Positions 1 through 6,622 are shown, numbered from the stretch's first letter. The stretch is DNA of 11,481 nucleotides from an uncultured Collinsella sp. (GCA_958419975.1 CATZIG010000041.1:1-11481); one strand, 5' to 3'. The notes: generated by a model not told the origin, from the sequence alone. Numbers and translations: made by a program.

Positions 1-461
1 GGCGTGTCGAAGCCGGCCTCCTCGTTGACGTATGCCGCGGCGGCGTCGAGTGCGCTGCCCTTGGCCGAGGCCTGCATGATGATCATGTTGGCAAGCGGCT
101 CCAGGCCGGCCTCGCGGGCCTTCTGCGCGCGGGTCATACGCTTTTTGCGGTAGGGCTTGTAGAGGTCCTCGACGCGCTGGAGCTGCGTGGCCTCGCGAAT
201 CTGCTGCTCGAGCTCGGGCGTGAGCTTGCCCTGGGCGTCGATGAGCAGAATGACGTCCTCTTTGCGCTGTTCAAGATTGCGCAGGTAGGACAGGCGCTCG
301 TCGAGTGCGCGCAGGGCGACGTCGTCCATTCCGCCTGTGGCTTCCTTGCGGTAGCGCGAGATAAAGGGGATGGTGTTGCCCTCGTCGATGAGCTTGACGG
401 CCGCCTCGATGTTGGCGGCCTTAAGGTTGAGCTCGTGCGCGAGCTGGGCGATAAGATCCAT
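1..461 (-). CDS. tex: Tex-family RNA-binding transcriptional accessory protein (N-terminal part)
   Basis: Seen: reading leftward from ATG at 461, an open frame of 153 codons runs off the window edge, so only the N-terminus is here. It begins MDLIAQLAHELNL and contains IPFISRYRKEATGGMDD at about residues 31-47, followed by a charged helical stretch with LQRVEDLYKPYRKKRMTRA at about residues 93-111. Known: these blocks are hallmarks of the Tex N-terminal helical domain; the full protein is usually over 700 residues and goes on to a YqgF-like domain, helix-hairpin-helix motifs and a C-terminal S1 domain that binds nucleic acid. Tex proteins act in the cytoplasm on transcription and RNA handling; the exact role varies by species. 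The start is supported by AAGGAG about 5 nt upstream of ATG. The gene is transcribed away from the rest of the window and is separated from the next gene by 409 bp with a terminator, so it is an independent unit. The family call is firm; anything about the missing domains is inference. Confidence 0.9.
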   Translation of the reverse strand, partial: MDLIAQLAHELNLKAANIEAAVKLIDEGNTIPFISRYRKEATGGMDDVALRALDERLSYLRNLEQRKEDVILLIDAQGKLTPELEQQIREATQLQRVEDLYKPYRKKRMTRAQKAREAGLEPLANMIIMQASAKGSALDAAAAYVNEEAGFDT

Positions 462-519
462 GGGACTCCTTGCGTTTAAGGTGCGTTTGCAGCACAGGGC
501 TACCAAGGATACCACCCGT

Positions 520-538
520 CCCAAAAGGCTGTTTTGGG
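520..538. repeat. 7-bp perfect hairpin in the leader of tex
   Basis: CCCAAAA (520-526) and TTTTGGG (532-538) are perfect complements around a 5-nt loop. It sits about 60 nt upstream of the tex start, directly beside the left arm of the larger inverted repeat at 543-704. It could be a leader structure or part of the repeat element. There is no T-run typical of a terminator. Confidence 0.45.
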
Positions 539-542
539 GCCG

Positions 543-704
543 CGCCACGAAAACGGCCTATCTACTACGTTTTACCCGTAGGGGCTGACCATACCTGGTT
601 TTACCGAAAGTCGGCAAGCCGTTTACCTGCGGTTTTTATCTCGCGAAATTCGGCGTGCTTGAGGGTGATCGGTTAAACGTAGTAGATAGGCCCATTTCGT
701 GGCG
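543..704. repeat. Inverted repeat with 34-bp arms upstream of tex
   Basis: Arms 543-576 and 671-704 match as reverse complements at 31 of 34 positions. The longest exact block is 18 nt, GGCCTATCTACTACGTTT at 555-572, mirrored at 675-692. The 94-nt spacer (577-670) has no convincing ORF. It holds only small dyads such as CCGA-AAG-TCGG. The two arms could pair as a long stem in the tex leader transcript, or they could be two opposed copies of a dispersed repeat. No transposase or target-site duplication is visible. The rest of the 462-763 gene-free stretch shows no gene, and I see no promoter for tex good enough to call. Confidence 0.75.
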
Positions 705-763
705 AACGAATCAGGCTGAGGTGCAAAATGGCCCCCGTCTCAGAAAAAACGTCGGCAAGGTAG

Positions 764-800
764 CAAAATGCCCCGCGGGCAGGAGGCTGCTCGCGGGGCA
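764..800 (-). terminator. Rho-independent terminator of the SDR/MFS/oxidoreductase unit
   Basis: On the minus strand, TGCCCCGCG then A then GCAG pairs with CTGC then C then CGCGGGGCA, around the loop CCTC. This gives a 13-bp GC-rich stem with one internal mismatch, followed by TTTT. It lies 71 nt past the stop codon of the gene at 871-1911 and is oriented to end that transcript before it enters tex. The T-run is short (four), so termination may be incomplete. Confidence 0.75.
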
Positions 801-870
801 AAGAAGAGGGGCTTATTGGTGGCGGACCGAGGGGTTCGGCATGGGGTTTGCCGCGGTCGCTCTTAAGGCA

Positions 871-1911
871 TTACAGCTCGACGAGCTGGCCGGTCTCGGC
901 GGCCTCCTTGATGGCGTTGAGAAGCGTGAGCGTCTTGACGTTGTCGGCGGGGGTTACGACGGGCTCGACCTCGCGGCGGACAACCTTCACAAAGTGCTTG
1001 AGCTGCATCTTGTGTGGCAGTGCCGGGTCGACAGCCGGAATCTCCATCTGCAGCGGCTTGTGCCAGTTGGAGGCGCCGTCGTAGGAGAACTGGTGCAGGC
1101 GGGGCAGCGACAGGGCGCCCTTGGTGCCGCCGATAAAGTAGGCGTCGGCGTCGAAGGGGCGGTACTGCGGATCCTCGCGAGCGGTTGCCTCCCAGTTCCA
1201 GGGGCTGGCGGTGGCGTCGGAGATGGTCATGCTTGCGAGCGCGCCATCGGCAAAACGGACGTTGACCACGGCGGAGTCCTCGGTCTCAAAACCGCGGGCG
1301 GCGCTGGACTGCATACCCTGGACGGCAACAGGCTCGCCCAGCAGATAGCGGAGCAGGTCGACGTCGTGAACCAGGTTGACCAGGATCGGGCCGGCACCCT
1401 TCTTGCGGCGCCACTCGACATCGAAATACTCGTCATTCTTATAGATCATGTAGTGGAAGCTCGACACGGTGAGCTTGCCCAGCTCGCCGGACTCGATGAT
1501 CTCCTTGGCCTTGTTGACGAAGGGGTTGTGGCGACGGTGCTGACCTACGAGCACGGGCACGCCGGCGGTCTCGGCCTCGGCGGCGAAGGCCTGGGCATCC
1601 TCGAGATCGTTGGAGATCGGCTTTTCGATCAACGGCACGATATTGCGCTTCACAGCCTCGCGGGCAACGCCCAGGTGCAAGTCGTTGGGGGTGGCGATAA
1701 TGACGGCCTCGGGTTTGACCTCGTCCATCATCTGGGCGGGATCGGTGTAAAACGGCACGCCGGCGGCCTCGGCCGTGGCGCGAGCGCCCTCAAAGGCGTC
1801 GGCGATGGCGACGAGTTCGGCCTCGGGTTCCTCGGTGACAAAGCGGATGTGGTTGCGGCCCATGGCGCCGGCGCCGATAACGGCAATGCGGACGGGGTTG
1901 AGCTCAGACAT
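871..1911 (-). CDS. Gfo/Idh/MocA family NAD(P)-dependent oxidoreductase
   Basis: The protein has 346 residues, normal for this family. Seen: an N-terminal Rossmann fold with GAGAMG at residues 13-18, an acidic D38/D39-type end of the second strand, ATPND at 73-77, the family signature EKP at 96-98 with the presumed catalytic Lys97, and the C-terminal-domain motif GAGPILVNLVHDVD with His182 and Asp185 in the usual catalytic positions. Known: family members oxidise or reduce sugars, inositols, sugar acids and related polyols using NAD(P). The start is ATG at 1911 with AAGGAG about 5 nt upstream. It is the last gene of a minus-strand unit, 69 nt after the MFS gene, and that gap contains a 31-nt palindrome. 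A terminator follows. Inference: it works with the upstream SDR on a substrate imported by the MFS carrier. The substrate cannot be told from sequence, since family members with nearly identical motifs differ in specificity. Confidence 0.9.
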   Translation of the reverse strand: MSELNPVRIAVIGAGAMGRNHIRFVTEEPEAELVAIADAFEGARATAEAAGVPFYTDPAQMMDEVKPEAVIIATPNDLHLGVAREAVKRNIVPLIEKPISNDLEDAQAFAAEAETAGVPVLVGQHRRHNPFVNKAKEIIESGELGKLTVSSFHYMIYKNDEYFDVEWRRKKGAGPILVNLVHDVDLLRYLLGEPVAVQGMQSSAARGFETEDSAVVNVRFADGALASMTISDATASPWNWEATAREDPQYRPFDADAYFIGGTKGALSLPRLHQFSYDGASNWHKPLQMEIPAVDPALPHKMQLKHFVKVVRREVEPVVTPADNVKTLTLLNAIKEAAETGQLVEL

Positions 1912-1941
1912 TTCGACTCCTTAATACTGGTGACCGGTGGA

Positions 1942-1972
1942 ATGTGACAAAGGGACAGTCCCTTTGTCACAT
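1942..1972. repeat. 31-nt perfect palindrome in the MFS-oxidoreductase gap
   Basis: ATGTGACAAAGGGAC (1942-1956) and GTCCCTTTGTCACAT (1958-1972) are exact reverse complements with a single A between them. It lies 8 nt after the MFS stop codon and about 30 nt before the next start on the minus strand, inside the presumed operon. There is no following T-run, so it is not a standard terminator. It might act as an RNA-processing or stability hairpin, as a partial attenuator that lowers expression of the last gene, as a regulator site, or simply be one copy of a dispersed REP-like repeat. Confidence 0.8.
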
Positions 1973-1980
1973 CGGTAGAA

Positions 1981-3237
1981 CTAGGCGGACTTCTTCTTGC
2001 TGTCGGAGACCATCATGTAGACGGTGAGCACGACGGCGATGGCGGCGATCACAATAGCGCCGTAGAAGGACTGCTGGTAGGCGGCACTGCCGGCCTCGGC
2101 GTGATACAGCACGGCGGTGATGGGCTGGCTGATCCAGGTGGAAGCGGCGTAGCCCAAAAACATGATGCCGTAGTTGACGCCGATGTTGCTGGTGCCAAAG
2201 GCGCCACCGGTGAGCGGCGGGTAGATGACAAGCAGGGCGCCAAAGCTAAAGCCGAGCAGGGCGAGCGCCACGAAGAACATGCTCTGCGTAAAGCTCATCG
2301 ACATGATGACGAGTGCGACGATGGTGACGACAAGGCTGATGAGCAGCGACTTGTAGGCGCCGAGCTTGTCGATGATCTGGCCAAAGGACAGACGGCCGAC
2401 CAGGTTGGCGCAGGTGTTGACGGAGACCACCACACCGCCGAGGGCGACGGCCGCGGCGCTCGTGGGATCGGCGAAGAGCTGGACGGCGGCGATGGAGGCA
2501 ACCTTGCCCACGAGCAGTGTGCCCGCGGTGGCGGCAAAGGCGAAGGTGATGATGAGGACCCAGAAGCGCGGGGTCTTGACCATCTCGCCCGGGGTGAGGT
2601 CGCCGAAGGTGCCGGCATGTGCGCCGCCCTTAGGGGCCTCGAAGCCTTCGGGCAGCCAACCGGCCTCGGGGGCCTTCAGGAACAGGGCGGAGGCGGCGAT
2701 CATCACAAAGAAGATGACGCCGAGCGCCTTAAGGGCGCCAAAGATGCCCAGGCTCGGGATGAGCAGCGAGGCGAGCACCGGGGACAGCACGGCGGGACCG
2801 GCGGTCGAAGCGGCCAGGGTGATGCCGGAGGCGAGACCCTTCTTGTCGATGAACCACTTTTGGCCGGTGGTGAGCGCCGGGTTATAGCCCAGACCGTTGC
2901 CGACGGCGGCGACGAGTGAGAACCACAGGTAGAACTGCCACGGCTCGGTGACGGTGCCGGACATGAACCAGCCCAGGCCGTAGCACACGGCGGCGGCGAT
3001 CACGACGTTGCGCGGGCCGATCTTATCGGAGATGCGGCCGGCGAAGATGCCCGTCACGGCCATGATGGTTTGAAAGACCGGGAAAGCCCAGGTAAGGGCG
3101 CTGGACCACTCGGGATAGACGGCGAGCAGATTCTTGCTCACGACGGAATACAGCGCAATGGAGCTGATGAAGAACATGGTGACGCACGCGGCGGAAAGCA
3201 CGACGGCGCGACCCTTGTTGGAGTTGGTGGAAGCCAT
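1981..3237 (-). CDS. MFS transporter, oxalate/formate antiporter (OFA)-like
   Basis: From ATG at 3237 the protein has 418 residues, with about 12 hydrophobic segments as expected for an MFS carrier. Seen: the family motif between TM2 and TM3, GRISDKIGPR at residues 67-76, has the conserved G, D, G and R; the TM4-TM5 region reads GLGYNPALTTGQKWF then DKKGLASGI, a pattern typical of the OFA (oxalate:formate antiporter) subfamily; a diverged copy of the first motif follows TM8. Known: OFA members carry small carboxylates, though many are assigned by homology only. Start choice: an in-frame ATG at 3297 would add 20 basic residues unlike an MFS N-terminus and has no ribosome binding site, whereas ATG 3237 has AAAGAG at a suitable distance, although it is weak. 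The gene follows the SDR by 66 nt and precedes the Gfo/Idh/MocA gene by 69 nt. Inference: it imports, or exchanges, the substrate used by the flanking dehydrogenases. Confidence 0.87.
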   Translation of the reverse strand: MASTNSNKGRAVVLSAACVTMFFISSIALYSVVSKNLLAVYPEWSSALTWAFPVFQTIMAVTGIFAGRISDKIGPRNVVIAAAVCYGLGWFMSGTVTEPWQFYLWFSLVAAVGNGLGYNPALTTGQKWFIDKKGLASGITLAASTAGPAVLSPVLASLLIPSLGIFGALKALGVIFFVMIAASALFLKAPEAGWLPEGFEAPKGGAHAGTFGDLTPGEMVKTPRFWVLIITFAFAATAGTLLVGKVASIAAVQLFADPTSAAAVALGGVVVSVNTCANLVGRLSFGQIIDKLGAYKSLLISLVVTIVALVIMSMSFTQSMFFVALALLGFSFGALLVIYPPLTGGAFGTSNIGVNYGIMFLGYAASTWISQPITAVLYHAEAGSAAYQQSFYGAIVIAAIAVVLTVYMMVSDSKKKSA

Positions 3238-3260
3238 TGGACTCTTTCTAATCGATACGG

Positions 3261-3291
3261 GGGAGGAGCGGGCGTGTCCGCGGAGCCTCCC
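3261..3291. repeat. Imperfect GC hairpin between SDR and MFS genes
   Basis: GGGAGG (3261-3266) pairs with CCTCCC (3286-3291), and GCGG (3268-3271) pairs with CCGC (3278-3281) inside it. It occupies the 66-nt gap between the SDR stop and MFS start. No T-run follows on the minus strand. It could stabilise or help process the polycistronic message, but chance folding of GC-rich DNA is also possible. Confidence 0.4.
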
Positions 3292-3303
3292 TGTCATGTT
3301 GGT

Positions 3304-4185
3304 TTACTGGTCGGTCGGCTTGGCGACGCCGGACTCATCGGACCAGAGCTCGACACCTTTGTTCTTGAGGTAGTTGTCGGCATAGGCGCGACGGCCGCCG
3401 GGCTTGGCGGTGAGGTCGCCCATCATGTTGGAGAAGCCGCCGTCGACCTTGATGGCGTCGCCGGTGGTAAAGTCCGAGCGCTTGGACGCCAGGAACATGA
3501 CGGCGTTGGCGATATCGCTGACCTCGCCGATGCGGCGCGTGGCGATCAGGCGGCTGCGGCTCTTTTCGACCTCGGGGTCGGCGTAGAAATTGGCCGACAT
3601 GGGGGTTTTGACAAAGCAGGGCTCGACGCAGTTGGAGCGCACGCCGTAGGGGCCCCACTCGGCGGCGAGCATCTTGGACATCATGTTGACGCCCGCCTTG
3701 GTGGAGCTGTACACGCCCGAGAACGTCTCAGGGGAGTGGCTGGCAACGGTCGAGATGTGCACCAGGCGGCCCTGGCCGGCCTTGATCATCTCGCGACCAA
3801 AGCGCTGTGAGGTGATGAAGTAACCGGTGAGGTTGACGTTGAGCACCTGCTCCCAGTCGGAGAGCGGCAGGTCCTCCATAGCGGCAAAGCGCAGGATGCC
3901 GGCGGTGTTGACGAGGACGTCGACGCGGCCGAAGTCGGCGATGGTGGCGTCGACGGCGGCCTGAACCTCGGCCTCGTCGGTGGCGTTCATCTTGTAGCCC
4001 TCGGCGTGGATGCCAAACTCGGCGGCGAGGTCGGCGGCTGCGGCCTTGACCTTTTCCTCGTCCAGATCGAGCAGGACGACGTTGGCGCCGTTGCGGGCGA
4101 ACTCGCGGCAAATCTCGACGCCCATACCGCCGAGTGCGCCAGTCACGGCGCAGACATCGCCCTCGAGCTTAAGCCAATTGCTCAT
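3304..4185 (-). CDS. SDR-family NAD-dependent oxidoreductase
   Basis: The protein has 293 residues and is a classical short-chain dehydrogenase/reductase with a C-terminal extension of about 40 residues. Seen: cofactor motif TGALGGMG at 15-22, acidic Asp40 at the end of the second strand (suggesting NAD rather than NADP), NTAG at 93-96, Asn118, and catalytic Tyr159 with Lys163 (YSSTK). By alignment with the FabG-type pattern, the catalytic serine position (13 residues before Tyr) is Thr146, next to Ser145; a threonine can keep the hydroxyl function but is not the usual residue. VDGG at 247-250 marks the standard C-terminal core. Start ATG 4185 has GAAGGGAAG upstream. It is the first gene of the minus-strand unit and is divergent from the LysR gene, whose product probably controls it. 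The substrate is unknown; a secondary alcohol on a sugar, polyol or hydroxy acid would suit its neighbours. Confidence 0.9.
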   Translation of the reverse strand: MSNWLKLEGDVCAVTGALGGMGVEICREFARNGANVVLLDLDEEKVKAAAADLAAEFGIHAEGYKMNATDEAEVQAAVDATIADFGRVDVLVNTAGILRFAAMEDLPLSDWEQVLNVNLTGYFITSQRFGREMIKAGQGRLVHISTVASHSPETFSGVYSSTKAGVNMMSKMLAAEWGPYGVRSNCVEPCFVKTPMSANFYADPEVEKSRSRLIATRRIGEVSDIANAVMFLASKRSDFTTGDAIKVDGGFSNMMGDLTAKPGGRRAYADNYLKNKGVELWSDESGVAKPTDQ

Positions 4186-4211
4186 AGGAACTTCCCTTCT
4201 TGTGCCTCCCG

Positions 4212-4238
4212 GTGGGTCGCTCCCATTAACCGACCCAC
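4212..4238. promoter_or_regulatory. 8-bp inverted repeat in the SDR leader
   Basis: GTGGGTCG (4212-4219) and CGACCCAC (4231-4238) are perfect complements with an 11-nt spacer. The site lies downstream of the candidate SDR promoter and about 27 nt upstream of the SDR start, so it could be an operator or a hairpin near the ribosome binding site. Which of these it is cannot be decided from one sequence. Confidence 0.45.
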
Positions 4239-4254
4239 GTGGTTTTCGCTGGTT

Positions 4255-4283
4255 ATCGTATGCTTTGCATTTGCGCAGGTGAA
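4255..4283 (-). promoter_or_regulatory. Candidate promoter of the SDR/MFS/oxidoreductase unit
   Basis: On the minus strand, TTCACC (4283-4278) and TACGAT (4260-4255) are separated by 17 bp. Each matches the sigma-70 consensus at 4 of 6 positions. The predicted transcript start is about 60-65 nt upstream of the SDR ATG. The match is modest, as expected for a promoter that needs a LysR-type activator. Confidence 0.35.
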
Positions 4284-4292
4284 TTGCATATT

Positions 4293-4301
4293 TGTTAGAA
4301 T
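4293..4301 (+). promoter_or_regulatory. Candidate extended -10 promoter for the LysR gene
   Basis: TG-T-TAGAAT at 4293-4301 is an extended -10 element with 5 of 6 consensus positions in the hexamer. No good -35 is present at the ideal distance (TTGCGC lies 19 nt before TAGAAT). The leader to the GTG start would be about 110 nt. The region overlaps the -35 side of the opposing SDR promoter, so the regulator could affect both directions. Confidence 0.35.
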
Positions 4302-4304
4302 GGC

Positions 4305-4321
4305 GTTAACCGTAGGTTTAC
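4305..4321. promoter_or_regulatory. Dyad GTTAACC-GTA-GGTTTAC, possible LysR operator
   Basis: GTTAACC (4305-4311) and GGTTTAC (4315-4321) are complementary at 6 of 7 positions with a 3-nt centre. It lies at the predicted LysR transcript start and upstream of the SDR -35, the usual place for a LysR recognition site. It does not show the textbook T-N11-A spacing exactly, so the assignment is tentative. Confidence 0.35.
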
Positions 4322-4418
4322 GCTGTGCAATGTAGTTTATGCTTAACCGAGCGCGTGACCTGCGAAAATAACCCCCTGTGGCGCCATGTGGCCACGGGTG
4401 CGAAAACGGGAGAATGAC

Positions 4419-5297
4419 GTGTACGATCGACGACTTGAGGCCATATCGGCCGCCGCGGAGCTGGGAAGCTTCTCGCGTGGGGCGGCAAAATTGCGCGTGT
4501 CGACCCCGGCGCTCGTCAAGCAGGTGTCGGGATTCGAGGCCGAGTTCGGCATCACGCTGTTCGAACGCTCGCACTCGGGCGTCAAGGTGACGCCGGCGGG
4601 CGCACTGCTGGTGGACGACGCGCGCTCGATCATGCGGCAGTCCGAGGACGCGCTGCGCCGTGCCCGACGCGCGGCGGGCGATGGCGGTGCCGTGCGCCTG
4701 GGCGTGTCGATGATGTGCCCAGGGCGCCAAACGCTGTCGATGTGGTCGGGCATCCACGATCTGGAACCGTCGCTGCGATTTGAGATCGTGCCGGTAAGCG
4801 ACCTCTACGACGAACGCGAGACCGTCATGCGCAGCCTCGGTCGCGAGGTGGATGTGGTGCAGTCGAGTTTTTCGACCCCGCGCTGGGGTGACGCCTGCCA
4901 AAAGCTCCGCATCGTTAACGTGCCGTTTTATATCGACGTGCCACGCACGAGCCCGCTGGCACGCAAGACACGCATTACGGTTGCCGACCTGGAGGGCATG
5001 CGCCTGCGCGTGCTCCGCCACGGCAACGACGCAATGGACAGCCTGCGCATCGACCTTCTGGCCGACGGCGGCGTTGACGTGATCGACGTGGACAGCTTTG
5101 ACTTTGCGCTCTTTAACGAGGCAGAGGAAAAGGGCGACGCGGTGCTCACCTGCGGCGCATGGTCGGGGGTGCACCCGGCCTTTGTGGGCGTGCCGTTCCT
5201 GTGCGGGCGAGAGGTGCCGGTCTTTCTGCACTACCCGCTCGAGCCCACCCTCCAAGTCCAAAAATTCGTCAACGCCATGGCCCAACTCCTCAAGTAG
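4419..5297 (+). CDS. LysR-family transcriptional regulator
   Basis: From GTG at 4419 the protein has 292 residues, the usual LysR length. Seen: an N-terminal winged helix with the helix-turn-helix near residues 18-37 (FSRGAAKLRVSTPALVKQV), then FERSHSGVKVTPAG, the typical wing, a linker helix around 60-85, and a substrate-binding-like effector domain to the end. Start choice: an ATG at 4386 is in frame but would add 11 basic residues and has no ribosome binding site, while GTG 4419 is preceded by CGGGAG six bases upstream and gives the standard N-terminus with YDRRLEAI. Known: LysR proteins bind between divergent genes and respond to a small molecule, often the pathway substrate. Context: it diverges from the SDR/MFS/oxidoreductase unit, its likely target. 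It is convergent with the GGDEF gene, 43 bp apart. The ligand is unknown. Confidence 0.9.
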   Translation: MYDRRLEAISAAAELGSFSRGAAKLRVSTPALVKQVSGFEAEFGITLFERSHSGVKVTPAGALLVDDARSIMRQSEDALRRARRAAGDGGAVRLGVSMMCPGRQTLSMWSGIHDLEPSLRFEIVPVSDLYDERETVMRSLGREVDVVQSSFSTPRWGDACQKLRIVNVPFYIDVPRTSPLARKTRITVADLEGMRLRVLRHGNDAMDSLRIDLLADGGVDVIDVDSFDFALFNEAEEKGDAVLTCGAWSGVHPAFVGVPFLCGREVPVFLHYPLEPTLQVQKFVNAMAQLLK

Positions 5298-5321
5298 CCA
5301 AAAGAGTCCCGTCCCAAATTA

Positions 5322-5345
5322 GCTACCCTTTGCTACGGGTTTAGC
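5322..5345 (-). terminator. Weak hairpin between convergent LysR and GGDEF genes
   Basis: On the minus strand GCT-AA-ACCC pairs with GGGTAGC around an 8-nt loop (7 bp with a 2-nt bulge), followed by TAATTT. It overlaps the GGDEF stop codon. The stem is short and bulged, so it is at best a weak terminator; no better signal exists in this 43-bp gap. Confidence 0.25.
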
Positions 5346-6432
5346 GGTCCTCGCGTTGCGGCCCGGCTGCCTCGGCTGTCTTTACGCGGTTCTTATCGAC
5401 GTACATGTTCTTGTCGGCCTGGGAAAAGAGTTCGCGCATGGTAGGCGGCTCGTCAAAATCGCTGGAAAGCGCATAGCCCACCGCGTAGCTGATGGGCATA
5501 TCGGGGTGGACTTCGGAATACTCGTTCACGTTCGCGCGAATCCGAGTGAGACAAGATTCCACAGCGGCTCGGTCGGCATCCCACAGCACCGCGATAAACT
5601 CATCGCCGCCGTCGCGGCCCACAAAGCACGTCTCGGACGCCACACTTCCCAGTTGCCGGGCAAAAGAACGGATGTATTCGTCGCTCTTCTCGTGGCCGAA
5701 GCTGTTATTGACCGTATGCAGATTGTTAAGGTCGAAGACGCACACCGCAACGGGCGCCTCCGCGGAGACAGGCTGCTCCTGCCCCAAGACCTCCTCGCAC
5801 TTGTTCTTGTTGGGCAGTCCTGTGGCTTCGTCGAGATAGACTTTGTTCTGCAGTTCGCGATTGAGCGCGGCAGTTCGCACCGCGCGAACAAGTTCGACCG
5901 CAAAGGTCGCCACCAAGCCCATGATGTCGATGATCACCAGGCCCTCGAGATAGTTGAGCGCCGACGCCTTCTCCTGAGAGTAGTCCTCTGCGAGTCGCGT
6001 AGCATCGTCGCAAATGCCAAAGAACTCCTCGCTCATGGAGATGATGTCGGTGTTCTCATAGCCGACTTCGCGCACGCGGCTGATCTCGGCGCAAAGCTCA
6101 TCATAATAATTTGCAAGCTCGGTCATTTTTACCTGATACTCATCGTCGTCGAGACGGACGAGGTTGAGGTCGTCACTTCCGTAACGCAAACCGTTGATGT
6201 ATGAATCCACGGCTTTGAGCAGGTCATCTTGAGGCTGGCCCGCATCCTCGAGCTTAACGATTCGCTGCGTGGTACCGCGCACCAGACCGGCGTAGTTGAC
6301 CACACGCGCCGTGCCCTGGATATCGGAGACGAGCAGCATAACATTGATGAAGAAGAAGATGAGAACTGCCGTGAGCACCATCATGAGCAGGCGCACCGCC
6401 TGGCCGGCCTTCTTGGCGACAGAAGTATTCAC
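5341..6432 (-). CDS. Membrane-bound diguanylate cyclase with PilJ-like sensor domain
   Basis: The protein has 363 residues. Seen: TM1 at about 13-35, a helical extracytoplasmic region at about 36-160 whose start (GLVRGTTQRIVKLEDAG) resembles the type IV pili/nitrate-sensor helical domains known as PilJ or NIT-like, TM2 at about 163-183, a short linker, and a GGDEF domain from about 197 to 350. The catalytic loop is a perfect GGDEF at 275-279, with Asp234 as the first metal ligand and NNSFGHEKSDEYI following it. Known: intact GGDEF domains make cyclic di-GMP from two GTP. The inhibitory RxxD site expected just upstream of GGDEF is absent (Ser and Cys occupy the R and D positions), so product inhibition by that site is not expected. 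The start is GTG at 6432 with AGGGGAG 7 nt upstream; the first residue would be Met. It is a single-gene unit. Its signal and its target are unknown. Confidence 0.88.
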   Translation of the reverse strand: MNTSVAKKAGQAVRLLMMVLTAVLIFFFINVMLLVSDIQGTARVVNYAGLVRGTTQRIVKLEDAGQPQDDLLKAVDSYINGLRYGSDDLNLVRLDDDEYQVKMTELANYYDELCAEISRVREVGYENTDIISMSEEFFGICDDATRLAEDYSQEKASALNYLEGLVIIDIMGLVATFAVELVRAVRTAALNRELQNKVYLDEATGLPNKNKCEEVLGQEQPVSAEAPVAVCVFDLNNLHTVNNSFGHEKSDEYIRSFARQLGSVASETCFVGRDGGDEFIAVLWDADRAAVESCLTRIRANVNEYSEVHPDMPISYAVGYALSSDFDEPPTMRELFSQADKNMYVDKNRVKTAEAAGPQREDR

Positions 6433-6498
6433 AAGTTCACTCCCCTAAATGACAAAAGAACAGGTAGCACGCAGTGTGCTGAAATTCATGGGTGGTTA

Positions 6499-6526
6499 AC
6501 TCTACCATATGGGCCAGCAGCCTCAA
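6499..6526 (-). promoter_or_regulatory. Candidate promoter of the GGDEF gene
   Basis: On the minus strand TTGAGG (6526-6521) and TAGAGT (6504-6499) lie 16 bp apart, and a TG precedes the -10 hexamer by one base. Each hexamer matches 4 of 6. The leader to the GTG at 6432 would be about 60 nt and includes a small AGCAC/GTGCT dyad at 6466-6480. From 6527 to 6622 I see nothing else. Confidence 0.35.
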
Positions 6527-6622
6527 ACTGCAGCAGACGCTCGTCCAAATTGGCGTGACGCTTGCCTTGTTGTTCTTGACCTGGCCGCGCTATCGGACAT
6601 GCTTCTGGTCTTGGATCACCAT

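Noticed and set aside
655..1947. Plus-strand open frame of 430 codons
   Set aside because: It lies opposite the clear Gfo/Idh/MocA gene, runs through the terminator at 764-800 and the palindrome at 1942-1972, has no ribosome binding site, and its Gly/Leu/Val/Asp-rich translation is typical of an antisense shadow in GC-rich DNA.
1942..1972. Rho-independent terminator after the MFS gene
   Set aside because: The stem is perfect, but no T-run follows on the minus strand, and a better terminator lies after the next gene.
3238..3297. Upstream start for the MFS gene at 3297
   Set aside because: It would add 20 basic residues, has no ribosome binding site, and starts 7 nt before the SDR stop; ATG 3237 gives the family-like N-terminus.
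4182..5285. Minus-strand open frame of 367 codons opposite LysR
   Set aside because: It covers the divergent control region and the LysR gene, is rich in His/Arg/Ala, and lacks a family pattern, while the plus strand encodes a complete LysR protein.
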